A stretch of DNA of 34,105 nucleotides from Clostridia bacterium (GTDB taxonomy: Bacteria; Bacillota; Clostridia; TANB77; CAG-508): assembly GCA_900772235.1 (NCBI GenBank), contig CAAGQX010000153.1, positions 1-34,105 on the forward strand, read 5' to 3'. The notes below the pieces were generated by a model. It was not told the origin of the DNA. It did not search any database and saw only the letters and a program-made list of their open reading frames with translations. Shown here piece after piece: positions 7,705 through 15,588 of the stretch (its first letter is position 1; each line of letters opens with the position of its first letter). The position numbers and the translations under genes are program-made.

Positions 7705-9519
7705 CTTCATATTCCTCCATTAAAAAATATTCTTCTATATCTTCTTCTGATAGAAGTTCATAACTTACATTTATTTTCTTAATTTCTTCATTTGTATCAA
7801 TTAGATTTCTTACCTCTTTTTCATCTAATTTAGAGAATGAGGCTGTTGCTATACTTGTATCTCCGTGTTCAAATATTTTACCTTCTCCATCTGCTGTATA
7901 TTTAACATTAGGATGTTTCAATAAGTCATACTTATAATCTATAATAGGCTTTTCCCCTCTTATAAATAAAATCGCTTTCTCATTTTCAAGCATTCTTACT
8001 TCATCTGGTGTCATTAAATCTCTACCTGTGTTTTGATAATTTGTAGAATAATTACCAGAATAACCTGTACTTTTACCATAGGTGTTTATATCAATAGTTT
8101 CTTTTCCTAAAAGTTCAGAAACATATTTCTGAGTGCTTTGTTCATTGCCACCCAGATACAAAAATTCATCACAATTACCAATTATACTTTCCCATTGTTT
8201 TTCAAAAAGAGCTTTTAACTGGTTTAAGTTTTGAATAATAATACTAATAGAACTATTTCTTGAACGAATTGTAGCAAGAATTTTGTCAAAATCATCTGGT
8301 AATGCAACATTTGCAAATTCATCCATTAAAAAATGAACATGAAGTGGCAATGCACCTTTATGCTGTATATCAGCTTGATAATATAATATTTGGAAAATTT
8401 GTGTGTAAAGAATACTTACAAGAAAATTAAATGCAGTATGACTATCTGGAATTATTGCAAATAATGCTGTTTTTTCTTCTCCTAATTTGTCTAATTCCAT
8501 TTCATCTACCATAGTTAGTTTTGCTATATCTTCAATATTGAATTTTTCTAATCTTGAAGCAAGTGTTACCTGTATAGACTTTAAAGTTCTTCCAGAACCA
8601 CTGTGGTAGTCTTTGTAATATTTTACTGCTATATGGTCTTTGTTTCTAAATTCTAATCTTTTAAATAAAATATCGAGTGGGCTTTCATAACTGTCATCAT
8701 CTTCTTTTGGTGTTCCTGCCCTCAACATTTCTCCGACCATAGCAAAATTTTGCTCCTCAACTGGAGCTTCATATTTTAGATAAAAAATTAAAGCACTTAA
8801 CAACATTGAGGCTGCAATGTCCCAGAACGGATCATTGCTGACACTCCCTTTTGGTGTTGTGCTTTTAAACAAATTTGATACAAGTTTTTGCACATCATTA
8901 TCATCCTTAATATATACAAATGGATTATAACAATGGCTATATTTTGGATTTACTAAATCTAATATTTTAATTTTATATTTTTCTTTTTTTAATAAATTGC
9001 CCACATCTCGTAATATTTCTCCGTTTAGGGTCTAATACTACAAATGATGAATTGCATTGCATTAAATTGGGTTTTACGAAAAATCTCGTTTTACCTGCTC
9101 CGACTTCCTCCACATACAAGAATGTTTAAATTTCTTCTATGTTTTCTTGAATTTAGTCCTATGCTAAAATTTTGTGTTAATATTTTATTATTTTTTTGTG
9201 GAAATTGCTTATATTTTTTACAGACTTGTTTAGCAATGCCCCATATTGCCGAGCCATATTCTTTCCCTCTCCTATAATTCTTTTTAGAAGATTGAAATAC
9301 TATAATTGCTAAAATATATATTCCTAAAAAAATTCCTATTGTTTTTATTGTACTATTGCAATACACTATCTTAAGTGGATTTTCTGTTATTTTAGGAAGT
9401 GCTTGTAATACTTCTGATAGTCCACCACTAATATAAGGTGCTATCATTAAGGAAAGCCAAATAACTGCAATTCCACCAAGCAAATAAAAAATGATATAAG
9501 ATTTGCCGTTATCTTTCAT
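7661..9519 (-). CDS. virD4: VirD4/TraG coupling ATPase, read through two CGG +1 frameshifts
   Basis: The coupling protein that brings relaxase-bound DNA to the channel. The ATG at 9519 overlaps the previous stop. Skipping the C of CGG at 9100-9102 and at 9021-9023 gives 618 residues: 1859 bases minus 2 is exactly 619 codons. Two N-terminal membrane segments (about 9-28 and 57-72) come first. The restored Walker A is CGGSGAGKTRFF (Gly140), then FVVLDPKGEILRDVG (Gly166), both family hallmarks present only after the shifts. Walker B is HFLMDEFAN (Asp-Glu near 398-399), followed by IIIQNLNQLKALF. In the zero frame the product stops 3 codons after the first CGG, with no ATPase domain. The piece beginning near 9004 has no start of its own that would make sense. 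Confidence 0.9.
9021..9023 (-). other. CGG +1 frameshift site 7 (virD4)
   Basis: In the frame set by site 8 the sequence reads GAC CCT AAA CGG AGA. Skipping the C gives GAC CCT AAA GGA GAA ATA TTA, the DPKGEIL motif of VirD4/TraG proteins. Gly is residue 166. Confidence 0.9.
9100..9102 (-). other. CGG +1 frameshift site 8 (virD4)
   Basis: The zero frame reads TGT GGA GGA AGT CGG AGC AGG TAA. Skipping the C gives GGA GGA AGT GGA GCA GGT AAA, the Walker A motif GGSGAGK. Gly is residue 140. A GGAGGA stretch lies just before the shift codon and could act as an internal Shine-Dalgarno stimulator as in prfB, but the other sites lack one. Confidence 0.9.
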
Positions 9520-9712
9520 AACACATTTCTTTATCTTTCTTGTAAAATCTATGCTTTTTAGTTGGGGCTTTTATAACCTTTTTTAAAATTTCGTTTACAA
9601 GTTCTGTGTCTTTATTCTCATTTAACATTGCTGTTCTTCTATCATTTATTATTTTTAATATTATGCCATATTCATATCTGTCTAATACTAAAACTCTTTT
9701 TTCTTCTTTCAT
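9509..9712 (-). CDS. Small unidentified protein upstream of virD4
   Basis: A 67-residue charged protein, ATG behind AGAGAGGTAGGTTAAG. The N terminus (VLVLDRYEYGIILKIINDRR) looks like strand then helix, and the C terminus is basic. Its stop overlaps the virD4 start, so the two are probably translationally coupled. Small proteins at this place are common in Tn1549-like elements. I cannot name the function. Confidence 0.7.
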   Translation of the reverse strand: MKEEKRVLVLDRYEYGIILKIINDRRTAMLNENKDTELVNEILKKVIKAPTKKHRFYKKDKEMCYER

Positions 9713-9718
9713 CTTAAC

Positions 9719-10600
9719 CTACCTCTCTTGCACTTTGGTACTTCTATTTTTTTCAGAATTAAACCCCTTTTCAAACCTTTCTTGTATTCTATCATTTATA
9801 GAATTATAGGCTAATCTTATTGTGTCCAATTCTTTTCTTATATCTGTACCATTATCTTTAAATTGAAGTTCACTTGGTAGGTCTGTAAAATCATAGTTTG
9901 AAACATCTATATTATATTTTTTACATAGCATATATGAAATACATTTACATTTAAAATCTTTGTAATGATTTTCTTCATCTGCTCTTAATTCAATGTTTGC
10001 AAGTTCATTGCCAAGTGCTTGAAATCTATCTGTTTTTTCCATACCCCTACATATATATAATTTATTTGTTTCACTATCGTATTTTATACCAATGCTGTCA
10101 TCTAGTAATTTATTTACTACTTCTTTTTCTGCTTTACAATCATATAAATAACCTGCAAGTAATTCTTCTTCTGTGTGTGTATCTTTATAGTCTGGTATAT
10201 TTGAATCTGTTTGTGATATATCAAATACATCTTTTGGGTTGAAATATCTTCTACCATTTTTTTCTTCTGGTTCTAATATTGTAAATGGCTCATTATATGC
10301 TTTTACATTAACATTTAATTCTTTCCAAGACTTTTTATCTTTAAACTGCATAGCATTTGGCTTATCTGTTAATATAATAAGGCAGTTTCCAACAGAGTTT
10401 CTATTGAATCTGCTTTGAATATCTAAATATTTTTGAAACATTTCGCCATTAGTTTTTACTACAATAGACATTTTTTCCATCTTTGAAAATGCCTGTTGCC
10501 TTTTTCTTGACTGTTCTTCTTTCCATTTTGTATTTGTATTGTTTTTATATGAATTACTACTTTGCTTTTTTCCCATAATATCATTAACTAACTCGTCCAT
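9719..10600 (-). CDS. ArdC-like (ssDNA-binding domain) protein
   Basis: A 293-residue protein. After a Ser/Lys-rich head, residues about 45-115 (FQKYLDIQSRFNRNSVGN, then LIILTDKPNAMQFKDKKSWK, then PFTILEPEE) match the layout of ArdC-type N-terminal domains, which bind single-stranded DNA and can protect incoming DNA from restriction. The middle contains conserved-looking helices (FQALGNELANIELRADEEN) like the following domain of these proteins, but I do not see a clear HExxH metalloprotease site. It lies between the PcfB-like gene and the gene before virD4. A role in protecting or handling transferred DNA is inferred. Confidence 0.6.
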   Translation of the reverse strand: MDELVNDIMGKKQSSNSYKNNTNTKWKEEQSRKRQQAFSKMEKMSIVVKTNGEMFQKYLDIQSRFNRNSVGNCLIILTDKPNAMQFKDKKSWKELNVNVKAYNEPFTILEPEEKNGRRYFNPKDVFDISQTDSNIPDYKDTHTEEELLAGYLYDCKAEKEVVNKLLDDSIGIKYDSETNKLYICRGMEKTDRFQALGNELANIELRADEENHYKDFKCKCISYMLCKKYNIDVSNYDFTDLPSELQFKDNGTDIRKELDTIRLAYNSINDRIQERFEKGFNSEKNRSTKVQER

Positions 10601-10604
10601 CTTA

Positions 10605-11444
10605 CTACCTCTCTTTCCTTTTTAGCTTTTTTCTTTTTGGTGCATTATTTAAGTGTTTTGGTTCTTTTAGATGTTTCGGCTTTGGCTGTTGTCCTTCTTC
10701 TTTATAATGTTTTGGTTCTTTCTTTTTTTCTTTGATAACATTTTCTTCCTTTATATTTTCCTTTGCTTTTTCTCTTGCCTCAACTTCTTTTGTAATTTCT
10801 GCTAATTCTTGTTTAACTGATGGTTTATTTTCTTCGTTTGTTTTGCTTTTGCTTTTGTGCTTGGTAGATAAGGAACTCTCTAACTGATTCTTTTCCTCCG
10901 TATTTTCTTTACTGGGAGAATTCTCCTGCATTACCTCTTGTAATTCTTCTTCTGGATTACTTAAAATATCATTTACGAGTTTTTCTTCATCTGTTATTTC
11001 ATTTGTTACTTGTTTAGCTTTTTCTTGTTCATTAATATCTTTTGCAATAAGTGCTTTATCAATTTTTGCAAATTCAAATCTTTCTGCTATACGATTAACT
11101 TTTGAAGCATCCTCATCTTTTACTAAAATATCTACTAATCCATCTATTTTTGAATTCTTTTTATTAGCTAAAACACAATATAATACTCCATATTTTTTTG
11201 CCTCTTGTGAAAATTTTTTCATATCTTCTGCTTTAAATGTATAAATTTTCAATTCTTTATTTGTTTTTAACATTGTAGCTAATCTTGTTTTACCTTTTGT
11301 TTGCTTATTCTCTGCCATTTTTGCAGTAATAATCATTGCAATATTTTTTGCACCCTCGCCTACAATTTTAAAGCCAACCTCAACACCATCTAAATATAAT
11401 TGCATTAAGTGGTCAGCTGAATCACCTGCTGTACTCATAATCAT
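10605..11444 (-). CDS. PcfB-like (DUF3801) conjugation protein
   Basis: A protein of about 279 residues of the PcfB/DUF3801 type, an accessory of relaxase and coupling protein in Gram-positive conjugation. Residues about 3-150 are the domain (ADHLMQLYLDGVEVGFKIVG, IAMIITAK, LKIYTFKAEDMKKFSQEAKK, YGVLYCVLANK). The rest is a Lys/Glu-rich tail ending in repeated PKHLKEPKHL and a basic end, likely disordered and nucleic-acid binding. The start overlaps the relaxase end by 23 bases. A second ATG two codons later is equally placed. Confidence 0.82.
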   Translation of the reverse strand: MIMSTAGDSADHLMQLYLDGVEVGFKIVGEGAKNIAMIITAKMAENKQTKGKTRLATMLKTNKELKIYTFKAEDMKKFSQEAKKYGVLYCVLANKKNSKIDGLVDILVKDEDASKVNRIAERFEFAKIDKALIAKDINEQEKAKQVTNEITDEEKLVNDILSNPEEELQEVMQENSPSKENTEEKNQLESSLSTKHKSKSKTNEENKPSVKQELAEITKEVEAREKAKENIKEENVIKEKKKEPKHYKEEGQQPKPKHLKEPKHLNNAPKRKKLKRKER

Positions 11445-12771
11445 TTTTCTCCTTTCCTTTTAATTTTTCTTCTTCAATTTCTCTAATGTTTTCTTTCATT
11501 GTTATATTTCTTTTTCTAACATCTTCACATAACTTTACCTCCTTTTTTAAATAATTAATCTTATCAGAAACAACTAATATTTCATTACATATTTTTTGTC
11601 TTTCTTCACTATCTTGACATTTTTCTCTACTTCTTCTCAATTTACACCTCTCTTTCATTTGATTGTTTAGTTCCTCTGCAAGATTTTTTTTATATGAAAA
11701 AAGTTCATCTGTAGATTTTATTTTGTTTCTACAAATGAACTTAATCTCATTCGACATTTGTTCCATTTTTCTAACTTCTTTTTTCATATTTTCAGATAAC
11801 TTTATTCTGTTATTTTTAGGAAATACTTTAAACATATAACAATAATAAAGATATAATCTATATAGACTACCTCGATCATACCTTATTGATTTTCTATTTT
11901 TACCTTTATATCTTTTAATTTTACTTTTAGCAAGTAAAGGAATATATGAAGTGTTGCTCATTATTCTTTCTTCAATATTATCCATACTGTATTCCTCTCC
12001 AAAAGCTCTGGTAATTCTTATATTTCTTTTATATGGTGGCTTACACAAACTTATTTTTCCTGCTCGAATTGTTATTGTATAACCCATATCTATTAAAATA
12101 TCTTCAAAATTGTTGTATGAATATGCCTGTTTTATTGCAAAATCCACATCTGCTTTTACAAGTGTATGATAATCATCTCTTTGTAAATATGAACTATAAT
12201 ATTTGCTATAATCTATATTTAACTTACCACAAGGTTTTTCCTCTATAACACTTAAATTATTTTCTCTGCATATTTCATCAGATGTTCTTCTCATAATAGC
12301 ATAGGTTGACCTATTATCTCTGTATTTTTTGCCATCAACAAAAGATACAGAATTCAGTACAAAATGGTTATGAATATGCTTTGTATTAAGATGTGTTGAA
12401 ACTATAACCTCAAATCTATCTCCCCAAAGTTCTTCAGCAAGTTGTATTCCAATTTTATGAGCCTGTTCTGGAGTAACTTCTCCCTCTGCAAATGATTGAA
12501 ATGCGTGATATGCTAATATTCCTCTCTCTTTACCAAATTTCTTTTTTGTTGCTTTCATTTCTTCCAGAGCATTATCTTCACTGCAATTTATTCCTGTTAC
12601 ATAAAATTGTTTTTCTGTTTTAAAATCTGCTTTTATATATTCCACTGTATTGTGCAAATCTCTATACCAACTTTCACTGTAATTTTTATCTTCTGTTTTT
12701 TCTGGATTTGTAGTATATTTAATAACCTTATCTAATCTTTTTCCAACTTTCCAAATTGATGTAGTAGCCAT
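11422..12771 (-). CDS. MOBP-type relaxase (VirD2/MobA-like)
   Basis: The DNA strand transferase that nicks oriT and pilots the strand into the recipient. The 449-residue protein has an N-terminal relaxase domain with Tyr19 in VIKYTTNPEK as the likely catalytic tyrosine and the metal-binding histidines in HLNTKHIHNHFVLNS (132-136). YHAFQSFAEGEVTPEQAHKI between them is typical of the family. The C-terminal half is Lys/Glu-rich helix, probably coiled coil. It starts 9 bases after mobC and overlaps the PcfB-like gene, giving the order mobC-relaxase-pcfB. The ribosome site is weak (TAGGTAAAATGT), suggesting coupling to mobC. Confidence 0.93.
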   Translation of the reverse strand: MATTSIWKVGKRLDKVIKYTTNPEKTEDKNYSESWYRDLHNTVEYIKADFKTEKQFYVTGINCSEDNALEEMKATKKKFGKERGILAYHAFQSFAEGEVTPEQAHKIGIQLAEELWGDRFEVIVSTHLNTKHIHNHFVLNSVSFVDGKKYRDNRSTYAIMRRTSDEICRENNLSVIEEKPCGKLNIDYSKYYSSYLQRDDYHTLVKADVDFAIKQAYSYNNFEDILIDMGYTITIRAGKISLCKPPYKRNIRITRAFGEEYSMDNIEERIMSNTSYIPLLAKSKIKRYKGKNRKSIRYDRGSLYRLYLYYCYMFKVFPKNNRIKLSENMKKEVRKMEQMSNEIKFICRNKIKSTDELFSYKKNLAEELNNQMKERCKLRRSREKCQDSEERQKICNEILVVSDKINYLKKEVKLCEDVRKRNITMKENIREIEEEKLKGKEKNDYEYSR

Positions 12772-12780
12772 ACATTTTAC

Positions 12781-13101
12781 CTACAACAATTTTTCTTTTA
12801 CTTGTGCTATAATTTTGTTTAAATTCTGTCTTTCTCTTTCAAGCTCTTTTTCATCAATAAAGTCATTTTCATAAGCTATTCTTCCAATATTTCTTATTGC
12901 TCTTTCTACATCCCTTAATTCCTTTGTGAGTGCAATTATTAAGTTTCTTTCTGGCTTTTCTCTTATTTCATAATTTAATGCTGTTTGCCTCATAAAAGTT
13001 GAAACATTTCTTTTAACACTATCTGCACGATTTTTTATTTTTTCTCGTTCAGAAAAACTCACTCTAATTGGTATAGTATAATCTCTATTTTCAGTATTCA
13101 T
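12781..13101 (-). CDS. mobC: MobC-like relaxosome protein
   Basis: A 106-residue accessory that binds oriT and helps the relaxase. The N terminus (YTIPIRVSFSEREKIKNRAD) is a ribbon-helix-helix-like DNA-binding unit, followed by the MobC signature (NVSTFMRQTALNYEI, then ELRDVERAIRNIGRIA). I chose the ATG at 13101, preceded by AAAGGAGCAAGAAA. The longer frame upstream runs through the inverted repeats of the putative oriT and is unlikely to be translated. Confidence 0.88.
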   Translation of the reverse strand: MNTENRDYTIPIRVSFSEREKIKNRADSVKRNVSTFMRQTALNYEIREKPERNLIIALTKELRDVERAIRNIGRIAYENDFIDEKELERERQNLNKIIAQVKEKLL

Positions 13102-13190
13102 TTTCTTGCTCCTTTCTTTGTTCGGGGATTGGGGTGTCCCCATAATCGTTGGCATTTGTGTATATACAAATGCAGTGCTTGTTAGGACTT
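13102..13190 (-). other. Candidate origin of transfer (oriT)
   Basis: This 89-base gap just upstream of mobC and the relaxase has two inverted repeats: GCATTTGT/ACAAATGC with a 6-base loop at 13152-13173, and TGGGG/CCCCA with a 3-base loop at 13130-13142. It is one of the few GC-richer spots in the window. Position and paired repeats fit a MOBP oriT. I cannot identify the nick site. Confidence 0.5.
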
Positions 13191-13523
13191 TTAATCTTCA
13201 TCTACTCTCATACAATTTCCACATTTATCACACACTATTTCTTTAAATTCTCTTGGAAAATCATCTATAATTCCATCATTCTCTTGGTCTTCATCTAATG
13301 GCATATAATCAGTTATTTGTATGCCTCTTGATTCAATATTTTCATCAAAGTCAATATATTCTGCCTCATATACTGTGTCAATTTCATCAATATTTTTAAA
13401 ATCTATTGCATTACTTTTTAATACAATATTTACTAAATTCTCCTTTGCTTTTTCTTTGTCATCTGCATAAATTTTTACTAATTTGTTCAATTTTTTAGTA
13501 ACATTAAATATATATTCTTTCAT
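13191..13523 (-). CDS. Small acidic protein with a C-terminal CxxC
   Basis: A 110-residue protein, ATG behind AAAGGACTAGATAGTT. The N terminus is basic helix and strand (YIFNVTKKLNKLVKIYADDKEKAKENL), the middle is very acidic, and the end has CDKCGNC, a possible half metal site. It lies 3 bases after the TOPRIM gene and before oriT/mobC. I do not recognise the family. Confidence 0.7.
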   Translation of the reverse strand: MKEYIFNVTKKLNKLVKIYADDKEKAKENLVNIVLKSNAIDFKNIDEIDTVYEAEYIDFDENIESRGIQITDYMPLDEDQENDGIIDDFPREFKEIVCDKCGNCMRVDED

Positions 13524-13525
13524 AA

Positions 13526-14500
13526 CTATCTAGTCCTTTCTTTTAAATTTTTTTCAATATTTTTTGTTTTTTTTATTCCTAAAAATGAGCATAAATAATC
13601 ATTATAGTCTTTCTCAAATTTAGGTGGTCTGTCTAAAATTTCATATTCATTTTGTAAAACAGTTTTTAATGCTTTTGTCGCATTTCTTCCTGCTGCATCG
13701 TTGTCTAAACATAATACAATCTTTTTTATTTCTGGATGATTTTTCAAATAGTTTTCTATTGCAATTGGTACTTTACTTTCTTCAATAATTTTAGCAGGTT
13801 GATATACACCTGCTAATGAAATCATTGTTTTATCTTCCCATTTAAAGCCATATAATTTAAAAAAGGTCGCATAAGAAAGTAAATCTATTGCACCCTCAAA
13901 AATATAAATTGTATCTGTTTTTTGTTCCGATTCCAGTCTAAAAGAATAAGCCTTATTACTTCCTGTTGCATCACTTTTGAAATTATTATTTTCTGTTCCT
14001 CTGCAACCTGCATATTGCACTTTTTTGTTAAAATCATATCCTAAAAACACAACATTATGATAAAATTTTTCTTCATAAATTAAATCTTTTTCTATACATT
14101 TTTTTAAAATCTCTTCATCAATTCCTCTACTGATCAAATATGAAATCGCTTTATCATTGTTGCTATTTTTCTCTGGTAAAATAAGTTCATTGTGTTTTTT
14201 TCCTTTTATTTTTTCTTCATAAATTGGTGCTTGAATTGATTTATTTTTTAGTATTATTTCAACAGCTTCCATAAAGGAATAACCTTTAACTTTTTCTAAA
14301 TAATCTATTGCATTTTTTCCTCCAATACCTGCTGAAAACCAGTTCCATAACCCATTGCTAATCTTTAAGCTATCGTGTTCTTTTGTAGCATAAGTGTCTT
14401 TTCCTATATATATTAATTCATCTGGCTCATAGTTTTTTAGATAAGTTAGTAGGTCTATTTTCTTTATTTCTGCTAATACTTTTGGTGGAATATATGGCAT
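13526..14500 (-). CDS. DUF3991/TOPRIM primase-like protein
   Basis: A 324-residue protein with the layout of element-borne primase-like proteins. The N-terminal DUF3991-type region (about 1-90, with LWNWFSAGIGGKNAIDYLEK) is followed by a TOPRIM fold. The TOPRIM metal site is visible: Glu202 in IYIFEGAIDLLS and the Asp pair 266/268 in IVLCLDNDAAGRNA. Such proteins probably prime synthesis of the complementary strand after transfer or during replication of the excised element. I see no separate helicase domain; the helicase is at 15589-22776. It lies 5 bases after the DUF3848-like gene. Confidence 0.88.
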   Translation of the reverse strand: MPYIPPKVLAEIKKIDLLTYLKNYEPDELIYIGKDTYATKEHDSLKISNGLWNWFSAGIGGKNAIDYLEKVKGYSFMEAVEIILKNKSIQAPIYEEKIKGKKHNELILPEKNSNNDKAISYLISRGIDEEILKKCIEKDLIYEEKFYHNVVFLGYDFNKKVQYAGCRGTENNNFKSDATGSNKAYSFRLESEQKTDTIYIFEGAIDLLSYATFFKLYGFKWEDKTMISLAGVYQPAKIIEESKVPIAIENYLKNHPEIKKIVLCLDNDAAGRNATKALKTVLQNEYEILDRPPKFEKDYNDYLCSFLGIKKTKNIEKNLKERTR

Positions 14501-14505
14501 ATTAT

Positions 14506-14856
14506 CTACCTACCTTCACGATTTTTTTGTTTTATATTTTCATTATAATCACTCATTATTATTTCTATTGTATCTGTCATTGCATACGATATATTTTCTC
14601 CAAGTTGACTATCATAATCTAACCAGTCTGAATAAAATTGTGCTAATAAACCATCTTCTTTTAACATTGTTTTTATCTCATCCTCATCTAATGTCATTTC
14701 TTTTAATTGTCCTATTATTTCATCTTTTGAAGTTAATTCATAAGCATTTTCTATTATTTCTTCTGGTGTTTTTTTCTTTAATTCTTCAACAAACTCTTTG
14801 TATTCATTTTCTACTTTTTCAATTAATTTTTCTTTTAAAAATTCTTTACTTTCCAT
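14506..14856 (-). CDS. DUF3848-like protein
   Basis: A 116-residue acidic helical protein. I chose the ATG at 14856 because GGAGGA lies 7 bases before it. An ATG five codons upstream is overlapped by that ribosome site. The segment LKKKTPEEIIENAYELTSKD matches what I know of the DUF3848 family of Tn1549-like elements. Function unknown. A strong terminator-like hairpin lies in its leader. Confidence 0.75.
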   Translation of the reverse strand: MESKEFLKEKLIEKVENEYKEFVEELKKKTPEEIIENAYELTSKDEIIGQLKEMTLDEDEIKTMLKEDGLLAQFYSDWLDYDSQLGENISYAMTDTIEIIMSDYNENIKQKNREGR

Positions 14857-14879
14857 TAACAATTCCTCCATTTTTGCAT

Positions 14880-14921
14880 AAAAAAATGACAGATAATTTT
14901 TTAATTACCTGCCACTTTTTT
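14880..14921 (-). terminator. Bidirectional terminator-like hairpin in the leader of the DUF3848-like gene
   Basis: A 12-bp stem (14887-14898 with 14903-14914, two G-T pairs on the minus RNA) and a 4-base loop is flanked by A7 and T6 runs, so it reads as a rho-independent terminator on either strand. It sits about 25 bases before the ribosome site of the next gene, so it can limit rather than end operon transcription. Confidence 0.7.
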
Positions 14922-14927
14922 AATATT

Positions 14928-15527
14928 TTAAAATCTTCCCTCTCTAATACCTAACTTAAATATATAAGCTGTTTCAATAGCATTTTGATCTTCTTTTATA
15001 CGGTAAATTTTTAGTAATTCTCCTAATTCATTTTTAGTTAGTTCAACTATTTCATCATCTTCTACAAAGTTTCTAATTCTTGGATTTTTATCTAATATTT
15101 CCTTAATTTTTGCCCTATTTTCTGCATATTTACTATCTTTATAAATATGTCTTACCTTATACTCCTCAATAAAATCATTAAAATCAGTATTCTCCCCATC
15201 AAAGAACTTAAAATATTGGTCAAATTCTGCTACTTGTTCTGGTGTAGTTTCTTCTATTTCTCTAATTATTTGTACTCCATTTTTAATACCTAACTTATAA
15301 TATTCTTTATTTAATTCATTTGTATGATTGAGGAAATTTCTTACAAGTTGCTCATAGCACTCTTTTGCATACTTTCTATTAGTTTCTGGTACAAGTTCTA
15401 AAATTGCCTCTGCTTTTTCCAAGCTACTATAATATTTATCATTACACCCCTTTTCTTTTTTCATTCTTTCTTCTTCAAAGTTATCACACTTTGCTTCAAA
15501 TAATTCATCTAATATTGACTTTTCCAT
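14928..15527 (-). CDS. DUF6809-like protein
   Basis: A 199-residue helical protein, ATG at 15527 behind GGAGGGATAATAAAAA. The first 100 residues (SILDELFEAK, then YSSLEKAEAILELVPETNR, then YYKLGIKNGVQIIREI) resemble the DUF6809 family of mobile elements. The second half (about 105-199) is another helical region (EILDKNPRIRNFVEDDEIVE, LGELLKIYRIKEDQNAIE) that could be a separate domain. Function unknown. Confidence 0.65.
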   Translation of the reverse strand: MEKSILDELFEAKCDNFEEERMKKEKGCNDKYYSSLEKAEAILELVPETNRKYAKECYEQLVRNFLNHTNELNKEYYKLGIKNGVQIIREIEETTPEQVAEFDQYFKFFDGENTDFNDFIEEYKVRHIYKDSKYAENRAKIKEILDKNPRIRNFVEDDEIVELTKNELGELLKIYRIKEDQNAIETAYIFKLGIREGRF

Positions 15528-15588
15528 TTTTTATTATCCCTCCTGCAAATATAATACTGACAAATTAAATTTGTGTAAAATGTGCGTT

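Noticed and set aside
9100..9102. A prfB-like internal Shine-Dalgarno as the general cause of the shifts
   Set aside because: Only the virD4 site has GGAGGA in front. The other eight lack it.
448..9519. Treating the CHAP, virB4, virB6 and virD4 pieces as separate genes or plain pseudogenes
   Set aside because: All breaks are +1, all at in-frame CGG, and all restore conserved motifs. Random decay would give both directions, varied sites and stop codons from substitutions, none of which I see.
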